12,434 nt of DNA, taken from the NCBI GenBank assembly GCA_945865705.1, contig CAMBEY010000056.1, forward strand, positions 1 to 12,434, given 5' to 3'. A program made the position numbers and the translations under genes. A model generated the notes under the pieces. It was not told the origin of the DNA. It ran no database searches and saw only the letters and a list, made by a program, of their open reading frames with translations. This DNA comes from Candidatus Sulfopaludibacter sp. SbA3. Lineage in GTDB: Bacteria > Acidobacteriota > Terriglobia > 2-12-FULL-54-10. Numbering within the stretch: position 1 is the first letter of the stretch; the number at the start of each line of letters is the position of its first letter. This document shows, piece by piece, positions 1-6,995 of this stretch.

Positions 1-188
1 CAGTCAGGCCTTCAAGGTCTTGGAACGGTCGCCAGGACTCCTTTTCGCTCCATCTGTTTTTGGCTGCTCACAATTATCCTAACCCCACGCCGGGAGGTTG
101 TAAAGTTTGCCCTATCCAGCAACGGAGAAAAAATAGGTGAACGGGGGGAGTTAGCGACAAAAATGTATTGAGTGGCGGCTGCGGTCAA
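1..188. other. Left-edge noncoding stretch
   Basis: This is the DNA downstream of the pgi stop codon up to the window edge. Short open frames enter from the left on the plus strand (one ends at the TAA at 80-82, one at the TGA at 136-138, one at the TGA at 169-171). None has a recognisable protein sequence, so I do not call a gene. A T-rich run lies on the minus strand at about 126-133 but without a convincing hairpin before it, so no terminator for pgi is called. Confidence 0.5.
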
Positions 189-2006
189 CTATTTTGCGTT
201 GGATTTTACGCGGGACTTTCTCGAGAAAGCCTGGGTGGCCCACTGGCACAACGCGCGCAGTCCATGGGAGGTGCCCTCGGCGGAAAGCTCAAAGTGCAAG
301 GCGGGTAGACGGCGGCTCTCGATGGCCTCCAGATCGCCAAGGGCCTGCGCCTTGATCAACGTTTCAAACCCATAGGGCTGACCAGGAATGGCCACTTTCA
401 TTTTGTCCTTCACCGTTATCAACAGGAAGCATCCACTCGCCGGGCCTCCCTTGTGATACTGCCCGGTGGAGTGTAGATAGCGCGGGCCGTAACCGACGGA
501 GCTTGCCACGCCCAGCGCGTCACGCAGCGTGATGCGTAGCCGTTGCAGCAGACGGTCGGTTGCAGGTGATGGCGTCAGATATGCCAATATCGCCAAGTAC
601 CCTCCGGCTTGTCCGCGCCTGAGTTGACTGGTGATCACATCGCTCATTTTTATTTTTGTCGCCCTGCTTTTGGCAGCAGTGGTTGGTATATTCCCGTAGA
701 CGCTCACGCCGGAAGCGCGCAGAACCGCTTTGCGTGGCGGGAGACTCTTACTCGCCAGTGCCTTGAGCAGTCGACCGGTGTTAGCCTTGCTTTCACTGAC
801 GTTCGGTTCATCGAACGCATTCACGCCCAGGATGGACGACGCCACTGCCGTGGCAATTTCCCAGCGGAAGAACTCGCGACCGATGTCCAGCTTATTCCTC
901 AGCAGGATGCGAACGACGGGATGCCCTGCCTTTTCGAGCGCCTGGAGTTTGCGGACATCGTCTCCCCCATTGTCTTTGCTCCCCTTGTCGTTGGTTAAAT
1001 TCATCTGGACGAACACGCGGTCGTCTCCGCAGTCCTTCGGCGCAGGCAGCGGTTCTCCATCCACTGGGAACAGTCCGCGGCCCTGCTTGCCGGTGCTTTC
1101 GGCGACCAGTTGCTCCGCCCAGCAGCCAAACGAAGCGATCTCGGGGGAGAGTGCCAGCGTGACTTTATTTCGGCCCTGCAATCCCAGTTCGCCGAGGATT
1201 GCCCCCAGTTGAATCGCCGGGTTGTCTTCGCTGATCGCACCAGGTCCGTAGGGTAATAGCGACATGGCGCGGGCCAAAAGCCGGTTGATATCGATACCCA
1301 TCAATGCAGCGGGGACCAATCCAAAATAGGAGAGGGCTGAGTAGCGCCCTCCGATGTCCGCAGGATTCTGATACACGCGCCGGAAACCCTTCGCCGCTGC
1401 CAGTGCGATTAACGGCGAGCCGGGGTCGGTGATTGCCACAAAGCTTCTGCCCGCTGCCGCGCCTACTTTCTTTTCCAACTGCCCGTAGAAATAGGCAAAT
1501 AAGCTGGAGGTCTCAATGGTTGATCCGGATTTGGTGGAGACTAGGAAGAGGGTCTTCTCAATGGACGCGCGCGCCGCCGCGTTCAGCACGGCCTGCGGGT
1601 CGGTGCTGTCCAGCACGGCCATATCAGGATACCCAGGCTGAGGTCCAAACGTCTGTCGCAACACCTCGGGGCAGAGTGAGCTACCGCCCATGCCCAGCAG
1701 AAGCGCGTGGGTGAACCCCGCCGTGCGGGACTCGGTGATGATGGCGCGGATCAGGCCCGCATCGTCGCGCATCGGCTCCAGCACGCTCAGCCAGCCCAGT
1801 CGATTGGCGACCACGCCCGCCGCCTTCTCGTCGGTACTCCACAAGCCGTAGTCTTTCGCCCAAAACCGCTGCGCGAACCTCGTCTCTTTCATCTCCTTCA
1901 GACGAGCTTCCACGGCGGATGCGTACGGTCCAAGCGCCGCCCAGGGCATTTCGGGCAAACTGTCCTTTCGAACGATATTCGATGTGCGGGATGGTTTTGT
2001 TTTCAT
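189..2006 (-). CDS. pgi: Glucose-6-phosphate isomerase
   Basis: This cytoplasmic enzyme interconverts glucose 6-phosphate and fructose 6-phosphate, joining glycolysis to the pentose phosphate pathway and to glycogen synthesis. The 605-residue product shows the two sugar-isomerase (SIS) domains of the PGI family. The first contains GMGGSS (105-110) and the phosphate-binding STKSGSTIET (157-166). GGRYS follows at 219-223, then ESTGKQGRG (303-311) with the probable catalytic Glu303, NAFDEPNV (396-403), and a C-terminal HSTGQYHKGGP (512-522) with the probable catalytic Lys519. It is longer than the usual 445-550 residues. By pattern it resembles the PGI half of transaldolase-PGI fusions known in several phyla, but no transaldolase domain precedes it: the 101 bp upstream are noncoding. 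The ATG at 2006 has no strong Shine-Dalgarno sequence; Met20 is an alternative start. It is the last gene of the minus-strand group. Confidence 0.95.
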   Translation of the reverse strand: MKTKPSRTSNIVRKDSLPEMPWAALGPYASAVEARLKEMKETRFAQRFWAKDYGLWSTDEKAAGVVANRLGWLSVLEPMRDDAGLIRAIITESRTAGFTHALLLGMGGSSLCPEVLRQTFGPQPGYPDMAVLDSTDPQAVLNAAARASIEKTLFLVSTKSGSTIETSSLFAYFYGQLEKKVGAAAGRSFVAITDPGSPLIALAAAKGFRRVYQNPADIGGRYSALSYFGLVPAALMGIDINRLLARAMSLLPYGPGAISEDNPAIQLGAILGELGLQGRNKVTLALSPEIASFGCWAEQLVAESTGKQGRGLFPVDGEPLPAPKDCGDDRVFVQMNLTNDKGSKDNGGDDVRKLQALEKAGHPVVRILLRNKLDIGREFFRWEIATAVASSILGVNAFDEPNVSESKANTGRLLKALASKSLPPRKAVLRASGVSVYGNIPTTAAKSRATKIKMSDVITSQLRRGQAGGYLAILAYLTPSPATDRLLQRLRITLRDALGVASSVGYGPRYLHSTGQYHKGGPASGCFLLITVKDKMKVAIPGQPYGFETLIKAQALGDLEAIESRRLPALHFELSAEGTSHGLRALCQWATQAFSRKSRVKSNAK

Positions 2007-2107
2007 CGCAAGCTCACGGATTGAAAAGATGTCAACGCCAGGGAAGGATTATGCCGGAATTAGCCAAAGAATGGCCACGAAAATCTACGTTCCAACAGAA
2101 GCCCTGA

Positions 2108-3100
2108 TCACTCGTATGGATTCCACGCAGCGACTCCAGTGGCAAGATGACGCTCCAGCGCGGCTCGAATCGAATCCGGCGCAAGCGAAGTTCCCGGACT
2201 GTTTTCGATCCGTAGCTTGGGCGTGATGACTTGGACGCCATCGAACGTCCAATGCCCACCGGAGGTCTCCCGTTGATTTAACTCCGCGGCCAGCGGCGCC
2301 AGATCGACACGCGCCGGGGGGCGCCGCGAGACCATCTGCACCCAGGACTCATAGCGGTAATGAAACTCCACATGCTTCCCGCGCACCAGCAAAATGCGCG
2401 AGCACTTGGTGCGGTTGTGCAGCGCGAACGGGTGGCAGTCGGCCAGCGTAGCCTGCGCGAAGCGATGTACCCTGGCTTCCTGTATCCCATCCGGGATATG
2501 CACCACGGCCAGATCCAGAGCCGGGTTCTCCTCGATGCGAATCTCGCCCTTGTCGAGCAGATCCTCGCTCCAGCTCAGGCGGTCATCTTCATCCCGCCAC
2601 AAGCTCTCGAAATCCGAGAGATGCGTCAGCAGGCGCGGCAGCATTTCGAGCAGGCGGCGGTAGAGGTTGGAGGCCATCTGCGGGTAGGGCAGCTCGAACA
2701 GATCGAGCGCGAACGGCGAAGCCATCGAGTCGCCGTAGGTGGAGATGGTGAAAGCGATTCGCGCGGCATCGCGGTGCTGATAGACCCCGAAGTCGCCCGC
2801 CGAGGCCGCGTCGATCAGCAACTCGCGGTACTTCTGGGCCTCGGATGGATTGACCAGCGCAAAAATGCCGATCAGCCCGTCTTCGTCAAAATGATTGTTC
2901 GAAACCGCAGTGGCGTTGACGTGATACCGCGAAGCGTCGAGATAGGCGAAGGCGATCTCGGCGGAGGTGTCGCGCTTCAGGTCGGCGGGCGTGGGCGCCT
3001 GCGGCCAATGGGAAAGAGTCAGCAGCGTGCCGTCGCAGGCTCTGCCGTCCACAATGATGTTCGGAGTTGCGTTCAGTTGCTCGTAGGGGATGAAGTTCAT
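2108..3100 (-). CDS. Uncharacterised protein with DHH/DHHA1-like motifs
   Basis: I do not recognise this 330-residue protein with certainty. It may belong to a domain of unknown function (possibly DUF6687, from memory and unverified). It has no signal peptide or membrane segment, so it is probably cytoplasmic. Two sequence blocks stand out. NHFDEDG at 69-75, followed by a hydrophobic helix, resembles the HxDxDG metal-binding motif of DHH phosphoesterases. Near the C-terminus, VSRR (257-260), VDLAPLA (265-271) and SGGHWTFDG (280-288) follow the order of the DHHA1 domain, where an S-R pair is followed by a D-x-x-x-[IL]-A helix and a GGGH loop. The central DHH triplet is not evident, so any relationship is remote. 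The ATG at 3100 lacks a Shine-Dalgarno sequence and the next Met is residue 127, so the start is chosen by default. It lies between rpiB (107 bp upstream) and pgi (101 bp downstream). Confidence 0.8.
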   Translation of the reverse strand: MNFIPYEQLNATPNIIVDGRACDGTLLTLSHWPQAPTPADLKRDTSAEIAFAYLDASRYHVNATAVSNNHFDEDGLIGIFALVNPSEAQKYRELLIDAASAGDFGVYQHRDAARIAFTISTYGDSMASPFALDLFELPYPQMASNLYRRLLEMLPRLLTHLSDFESLWRDEDDRLSWSEDLLDKGEIRIEENPALDLAVVHIPDGIQEARVHRFAQATLADCHPFALHNRTKCSRILLVRGKHVEFHYRYESWVQMVSRRPPARVDLAPLAAELNQRETSGGHWTFDGVQVITPKLRIENSPGTSLAPDSIRAALERHLATGVAAWNPYE

Positions 3101-3143
3101 TCAGGAGATACGCTGAGTTCTAAACAGCCGGTTGCAAAATCAT

Positions 3144-3188
3144 CGAGTGGTTATTCCGGGCGCAACGAGGATGACCACTCGTCGGAAT
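3144..3188. repeat. Nested inverted repeat between rpiB and the 330-residue gene
   Basis: CGAGTGGT (3144-3151) is the reverse complement of ACCACTCG (3174-3181). Overlapping it, ATTCCG (3153-3158) is the reverse complement of CGGAAT (3183-3188). The two pairings are interleaved and so mutually exclusive. Read on the minus strand, the stretch begins GTCATTCCGACGAG and then GTCATCCTCGTTGCGC, which resembles the GTCATCCTGAGCG start of the larger palindrome at 3790-3878. I take it as a degenerate relative of the same repeat type, with low certainty. It lies in the 107-bp gap and could affect the transcript entering the 330-residue gene. Confidence 0.5.
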
Positions 3189-3207
3189 GACAAAGGAGAG
3201 CGGGCTG

Positions 3208-3663
3208 CTACGACTTCCCAAACTCCTTCTCGATGACATTCACTTTGTCGAGCCTCCGCTGATGGCGCTCAAGCCCGGAGTACTTCGCGCCGAGGAAGGT
3301 CTTCACAATGTCCATAGCCAGGTTGCGTCCAATGACGCGCGAGCCGAGGCACAGCACGTTCATGTCGTCGTCCTCGACGCCCTGGTGCGCGGAGAACATG
3401 TCGTGGCACACCGCGCCGCGTACGCCGGGAAACTTGTTTACCGCGATGGAACCGCCCACGCCGCTGCCGCAGATCATGATGCCCAGATCGGCCTGTTTAG
3501 CGCGGAGTTTTTCGGCCACGGCGCGCGCGCTGTCGGGATAGTCCACCGCGTCGGTGGAGTGCGTGCCCACGTCTAGGGGCGTGTGCCCCAGACTCTTCAG
3601 ATAGTCCACAACCGGCGCTTTTAATTCATAGCCAGCATGATCGGACCCCACCGCTACGCGCAT
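3208..3663 (-). CDS. rpiB: Ribose-5-phosphate isomerase B
   Basis: This enzyme interconverts ribose 5-phosphate and ribulose 5-phosphate in the non-oxidative pentose phosphate pathway. The product has 151 residues, normal for the RpiB/LacAB family. It opens with the Rossmann-like GSDHAGYELK (Asp8, His9) and has CGSGVGGSIAVNK at 65-77 with the probable catalytic Cys65. NVLCLGSRVIG (102-112) and the C-terminal HQRRLDK (134-140) provide the remaining phosphate-contact positions. An in-frame ATG 14 codons further upstream is open, but the ATG at 3663 has a clear GGGAG six bases ahead of it and the family's N-terminus starts exactly there. It lies downstream of tkt on the same strand, separated by the membrane-protein gene and a palindromic insertion, and upstream of the 330-residue gene. 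Confidence 0.95.
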   Translation of the reverse strand: MRVAVGSDHAGYELKAPVVDYLKSLGHTPLDVGTHSTDAVDYPDSARAVAEKLRAKQADLGIMICGSGVGGSIAVNKFPGVRGAVCHDMFSAHQGVEDDDMNVLCLGSRVIGRNLAMDIVKTFLGAKYSGLERHQRRLDKVNVIEKEFGKS

Positions 3664-3669
3664 GATTCT

Positions 3670-3674
3670 CTCCC
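3670..3674 (-). promoter_or_regulatory. Shine-Dalgarno site of rpiB
   Basis: GGGAG on the minus strand, six bases before the ATG at 3663, decides the rpiB start in favour of the 151-residue form over the 165-residue extension. Confidence 0.7.
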
Positions 3675-3744
3675 GTTGAGGCAAATGTGCGAACGACTTC
3701 AACAATCCATCTTATCAAGAATTGGAAGTTGGGGAATGGGGAAC

Positions 3745-3750
3745 GGCATA
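3745..3750. repeat. Left direct repeat flanking the palindromic element
   Basis: GGCATA abuts the left end of the 165-bp element and is repeated in the same orientation at 3916-3921. With the adjoining C and G the match is eight bases (3744-3751 and 3915-3922), although those outer bases overlap the inverted-repeat ends. It is a probable target-site duplication. Confidence 0.55.
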
Positions 3751-3915
3751 GGGTAGTGGCTCAGCTTGAAATTTCCGAGCCACAAATTAAGGTTGTCATC
3801 CTGAGCGAAGCGAAGGATATGCTTTGTTTTATTCACGGGAGAAAAGCATATCCTTCGCTCCGCTCAGGATGACAACCTCTGAGGGTTGATAAATTTTCAA
3901 ACTGATACACTACCC
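3751..3915. mobile_element. MITE-like palindromic element
   Basis: The 165-bp element is built as two inverted copies of a sequence of about 75 bases. The outer ends are GGGTAGTG (3751-3758) and CACTACCC (3908-3915), perfect inverted repeats. With a few mismatches the match continues inward for about 24 bases (TCAG-N-TTGAAA then ATTT on each side). After a diverged spacer of 12-17 bases per arm comes a near-perfect 36-bp inverted repeat (3790-3825 and 3843-3878) around a 17-base loop. It encodes no protein. The hexamer GGCATA occurs directly outside both ends (3745-3750 and 3916-3921), consistent with a target-site duplication. This architecture is what a miniature inverted-repeat transposable element leaves; any transposase would be supplied from elsewhere. 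Confidence 0.65.
3790..3878. repeat. Inner hairpin with 36-bp arms
   Basis: The left arm (3790-3825) and right arm (3843-3878) are reverse complements with one mismatch (A at 3809-3810 region against C on the other arm), around the 17-base loop 3826-3842. The core GTCATCCTGAGCGAAGCGAAGGAT is a repeat type I associate, from memory, with intergenic regions of Acidobacteriota. Transcribed RNA would form a very stable stem, so it could block read-through or protect transcript ends between the membrane-protein gene and rpiB. No T run follows on either side, so it is not a classical terminator. Confidence 0.85.
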
Positions 3916-3921
3916 GGCATA
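3916..3921. repeat. Right direct repeat flanking the palindromic element
   Basis: GGCATA abuts the right end of the 165-bp element and matches the copy at 3745-3750 in the same orientation. It is a probable target-site duplication. Confidence 0.55.
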
Positions 3922-4053
3922 GCAGAGCCGCACCCAAACGGGAGTGCCTGTTTGACTCATGCCGTATTAAAGCCGGTCTCATATAATTCCCGGACTCGAT
4001 TTGCTAGGCATCCCCCGGTGCGTCAGATTTGACAGCTTCAGCTGCCAGAGCTA

Positions 4054-4644
4054 TTACCCCAGATCAATTTCTTGTGGCCGGCGGCGGACAAGTAAAACAC
4101 TGAAAATCGACAACGGAATAACTAGAGCAAGTATCGAAGCCGCTCTTTTGACCGCAGTGAGATAGGGAAGGACACTAGCAAGGGCATGATAACGGTCTGG
4201 AAAGTGCGCCAAAAGCGCCAGAACTGAAGCATTTTCGGCAAGGTCGAAGGTCACGTAAACAAAGGGCAATGCAAGTAAAAATGTTCGAGGAGCAGGGCCA
4301 AGCGCAAGGCGCTTCACCGCTCGCAGCATTAACAGAAAAAGAAATGGGAACAGACTGAGAGGCAACAAGATGTCAACCGTGACATTCCTGAAAGCATAGT
4401 TCTTGCGTCCTTCCTCTCCATACAGGGCGAGGCGTTGATATATTGCTTCCTCGGAGAAGGACGGCTTTACATCTAGCAAGGTGCCTCCTCCGCTCACCTT
4501 CATGAAGTCGGGTACACTTCCCGGGAAATCCAAAAAGTGAACCGCGAAAAAAACGAGACTAGCTCCAAGAAGTGCGAATGCAAAGACTTTGCGGTTTGTT
4601 ATGACACGATACTCCATAGTTATTGGTGAAGCGGTGGGTTTCAT
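4054..4644 (-). CDS. Uncharacterised four-helix membrane protein
   Basis: The 196-residue product has four predicted transmembrane segments, at about 20-38, 89-108, 121-146 and 160-186. A charged loop between the first two (41-87) contains a YGEEGRKNY segment (75-83), and the C-terminal tail is arginine-rich (187-189). The motifs DILLPLS (91-97) and FDLAENASV (133-141) look like conserved intramembrane positions; I recall similar motifs in a widespread unnamed membrane family but cannot name it. It starts 15 bp after the tkt stop, so it is probably co-transcribed with tkt, though no metabolic link is evident. The ATG at 4644 has a weak ribosome site; Met10 is an alternative. Base composition is visibly more AT-rich than in tkt, with less GC at third codon positions, which may mean later acquisition or low expression. 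Confidence 0.8.
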   Translation of the reverse strand: MKPTASPITMEYRVITNRKVFAFALLGASLVFFAVHFLDFPGSVPDFMKVSGGGTLLDVKPSFSEEAIYQRLALYGEEGRKNYAFRNVTVDILLPLSLFPFLFLLMLRAVKRLALGPAPRTFLLALPFVYVTFDLAENASVLALLAHFPDRYHALASVLPYLTAVKRAASILALVIPLSIFSVLLVRRRPQEIDLG

Positions 4645-4659
4645 CTAGCACGATGCCTG

Positions 4660-6705
4660 CTACTTCAACAGCGCCGTGGCGCGGGCCACCACGTTGTCCA
4701 CCGTGAACCCGAACTTCTCCAGCACCACCGCAGCCGGGGCGGATGCGCCGTAGCGATTAATGCACACGGTGTCGCCCGCATCGCCGACAAACTCACGCCA
4801 GCCGAACGATGTGCCGGTCTCGATTGCCAGCCGCGAGCGAACGGCGGGCGGCAGAACTTCCGCGCGATACGAGGCTGGTTGTTCGAGGAACAATTCCCAG
4901 CAGGGCATGCTCACCACGCGCGTGCCTACGCCCTGCTCTTCCAGCTTCTTGCGCGCATCCATCGCCAGTGCGACTTCCGAGCCGGTGGCAATCAGGATCA
5001 GCCGCAGCGGTCCGGCTTCGGCGTCCACCAGAGTGTACGCGCCCTTTTCCAACAGGTCGGCGGAGGGATATTTCTCGCGGTCTATGGTCGGCAGATTCTG
5101 CCGCGTCAGCGCCAGCGCCACCGGGCTGTGCCTGCGCTCCAGTGCGACGCGCCATGCGGCGGCGGTTTCGGTCGCATCCGCAGGGCGGATAACCAGCAGA
5201 TTGGGCATGGCGCGCAGCGCGGCCAGATGCTCTATGGGCTGGTGCGTGGGACCGTCCTCACCGACGGCGATGCTGTCATGCGTAAAGACGTAAATCACCG
5301 GCAGCTCCGTCAGCGCGGCGACGCGCATCGATGCGCGCATATAATCGGAGAAGACCAGAAAGGTTGCTCCAAAGGGCCGCACGCCGCCATGCAGCACCAT
5401 GCCGTTCAAAACGCCGCCCATGCCATGCTCGCGGATGCCGAAGCGCAGCACACGCCCGGGCGTTGTGGCGCTGAAATCCGCCGCACCTTTGATGTTGGTT
5501 TCATTTGACCCGGCCAGGTCGGCCGAGCCGCCAAGCAAATTCGGGATCACCGCGGAGAGCGCGTTGATGACTTTGCCGGAGGCCACTCGCGTGGCCATTG
5601 CGCCGTCAGATGTCTTGAACTGGGGCAGGGAAGTCTTCCAACCCTCCGGCAATTCGCCCTTCTGCCACTGCGTCCACTCGCGCGCCAACTCCGGATGCGC
5701 GGCGGCATATGCCGCAAATTGCTCGTTCCAACTCTTCTCCTGTGCGCTGCCACGCGAGCCGGACTGACGGAAATTCTGCAACGCCTCGGCGGGAATGTGG
5801 AAGGTCGGCTCGAGAGGCCAGCCCAGCGCGGTTTTGGTCAATTTCACTTCGTCTGCGCCGAGCGCACTGCCGTGTGACGCTGACTTGTCCTGCTTGTTCG
5901 GACTACCAAAACCAATGTGCGTGCGCGCCTGAATCAGTGACGGCTTGCGAGTCTCCGCGCGCGCTTCCGATATCGCCTGATTGACCGCTTGTAAGTCATT
6001 GCCATCCACTTTCTGCACATGCCAACCGTAGGCTTGGAAGCGCATGCCGACGTCTTCAGAAAACGACAGCGAGGTCTCGCCGTCAATGGTGATGTGGTTG
6101 TCGTCGTAGAGATAAATCAATTTCCCGAGGCCGAGATTTCCGGCCAGTGATGCGGCTTCCGACGCGACACCCTCCATGATGTCGCCGTCGCTGACGATGG
6201 CGTAGGTAAAGTGATCCACGATGGCGTGGCCGGGCCGGTTGAAGTGACTGGAGAGGAATCGCTCCGTCATGGCCATGCCCACACCGTTGGCGAAACCCTG
6301 TCCCAGTGGACCGGTGGTGGCCTCCACCCCGGGCACTACGCCGTGCTCCGGATGCCCCGGAGTGCGGCTGCCCCATTGGCGGAAGTTGACGAGTTCGGCG
6401 AGCGGCAGATCGTAGCCCGTTAGATGCAGCAGCGAGTACAACAGCATCGAGCCGTGTCCGGCGGAGAGTACAAAGCGGTCGCGGTCGGCCCACTTCGGAT
6501 TCGCGGGATTGTGGCGCAGGAAGCGGGTCCACAGCACATAGGCCATCGCCGCCGCGCCCATGGGCATGCCGGGATGGCCGGACTTGGCTTTCTCGACGGC
6601 ATCCACGGCGAGCATGCGGATGGTGTTGATGGAAAGCTCGTCCAATCTGTCGGGCCGGTCTTGCTCAGTGCTGAGAGCTACGGCCATTGCTGCCTTTTCT
6701 GACAC
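4660..6705 (-). CDS. tkt: Transketolase
   Basis: This thiamine-diphosphate enzyme moves two-carbon units between sugar phosphates in the non-oxidative pentose phosphate pathway. Counting from the GTG start at 6705 the product has 681 residues, close to the usual 650-680. Seen in order: GHPGMPMG (43-50), AGHGS (82-86), the TGPLGQG diphosphate contact (131-137), the metal and thiamine site starting SDGDIMEG (172-179), SASHGS (274-279), GIREH with the cofactor-activating Glu (422-426), and HDSIAVGEDGPTHQP (475-489). All catalytic blocks appear intact. The frame stays open to 6762, but GAGAGG sits seven bases before the GTG at 6705; an ATG at 6687 with AAGG ahead of it is the other candidate and would give 675 residues. 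It leads the minus-strand gene group and diverges from glgA. Confidence 0.96.
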   Translation of the reverse strand: MSEKAAMAVALSTEQDRPDRLDELSINTIRMLAVDAVEKAKSGHPGMPMGAAAMAYVLWTRFLRHNPANPKWADRDRFVLSAGHGSMLLYSLLHLTGYDLPLAELVNFRQWGSRTPGHPEHGVVPGVEATTGPLGQGFANGVGMAMTERFLSSHFNRPGHAIVDHFTYAIVSDGDIMEGVASEAASLAGNLGLGKLIYLYDDNHITIDGETSLSFSEDVGMRFQAYGWHVQKVDGNDLQAVNQAISEARAETRKPSLIQARTHIGFGSPNKQDKSASHGSALGADEVKLTKTALGWPLEPTFHIPAEALQNFRQSGSRGSAQEKSWNEQFAAYAAAHPELAREWTQWQKGELPEGWKTSLPQFKTSDGAMATRVASGKVINALSAVIPNLLGGSADLAGSNETNIKGAADFSATTPGRVLRFGIREHGMGGVLNGMVLHGGVRPFGATFLVFSDYMRASMRVAALTELPVIYVFTHDSIAVGEDGPTHQPIEHLAALRAMPNLLVIRPADATETAAAWRVALERRHSPVALALTRQNLPTIDREKYPSADLLEKGAYTLVDAEAGPLRLILIATGSEVALAMDARKKLEEQGVGTRVVSMPCWELFLEQPASYRAEVLPPAVRSRLAIETGTSFGWREFVGDAGDTVCINRYGASAPAAVVLEKFGFTVDNVVARATALLK

Positions 6706-6712
6706 GGTATTA

Positions 6713-6718
6713 CCTCTC
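6713..6718 (-). promoter_or_regulatory. Shine-Dalgarno site supporting the GTG start of tkt
   Basis: GAGAGG on the minus strand, seven bases before GTG at 6705. It favours the GTG over the ATG at 6687, whose own AAGG is a weaker match five bases upstream. Confidence 0.5.
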
Positions 6719-6913
6719 AGTAGGATTGCCACGCATGATGGATCAACGGATGAATCAACCACACGAAGGTTGCTTTAGCGCCCTAGCCCATATTGCGTAA
6801 AATCGGGGCGCGCTATGAGGGCTGCAAAGAGTTTCGTGCGGAAGAAAATAATAACACGAGGTACGGCATGGGCGAAACCTGTTGTACCCGAGAACTTCCG
6901 CCGCGCCCAATGC

Positions 6914-6943
6914 TTGACAGTGCGCAAGAGCGTTCAGTACTGT
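6914..6943 (+). promoter_or_regulatory. Possible sigma-70 promoter of glgA
   Basis: A perfect TTGACA (6914-6919) is followed after 18 bases by TACTGT (6938-6943), a three-of-six -10 match with the important T, A and final T retained. It lies about 50 bp before the glgA start in the tkt-glgA divergent region (6706-6995). No equally good promoter for tkt was found on the other strand. Confidence 0.4.
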
Positions 6944-6984
6944 GGCCATTTAGGCAGGCATAAGACGCAGGCCCAGATTGATGC

Positions 6985-6991
6985 GAGAGGG
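6985..6991 (+). promoter_or_regulatory. Shine-Dalgarno site of glgA
   Basis: GAGAGGG lies four bases before ATG at 6996. It decides the glgA start against in-frame TTG at 6978 and ATG at 6981, which would lie before or over the site. Confidence 0.65.
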
Positions 6992-6995
6992 TACG

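Larger units (their letters stand above)
3664..4053. other. 390-bp intergenic region holding a palindromic element
   Basis: This is the gap between the membrane-protein gene and rpiB. Nearly half of it is the 165-bp element at 3751-3915. The remainder (3664-3744 and 3922-4053) shows no coding potential that I recognise. It must hold the rpiB promoter if rpiB is not read through from tkt, but I could not pick out a convincing -35/-10 pair. Confidence 0.6.

Noticed and set aside
1..82. C-terminal fragment of a plus-strand gene entering at the left edge
   Set aside because: The frame is open to a TAA at 80-82, but 26 codons without a recognisable motif cannot support a gene call.
609..998. 129-codon plus-strand frame inside pgi
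   Set aside because: It is antisense to conserved PGI sequence and shows no recognisable domain.
2360..3190. 276-codon plus-strand frame across the 330-residue gene
   Set aside because: The minus-strand protein has internally consistent motifs and operon context; the plus-strand product is low-complexity and rich in Arg, Gln and Val as expected of an antisense shadow.
3790..3878. CRISPR-like repeat
   Set aside because: There are only two arms in inverted orientation, with no series of direct repeats and spacers and no cas genes.
4022..4050. Short palindrome around CAGCTTCAGCTG after the membrane-protein gene as a terminator
   Set aside because: The stem is only about five pairs with a very small loop and no T run follows on the minus strand.
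4879..5508. 209-codon plus-strand frame inside tkt
   Set aside because: It is antisense to conserved transketolase blocks and has no plausible ribosome site or family resemblance.
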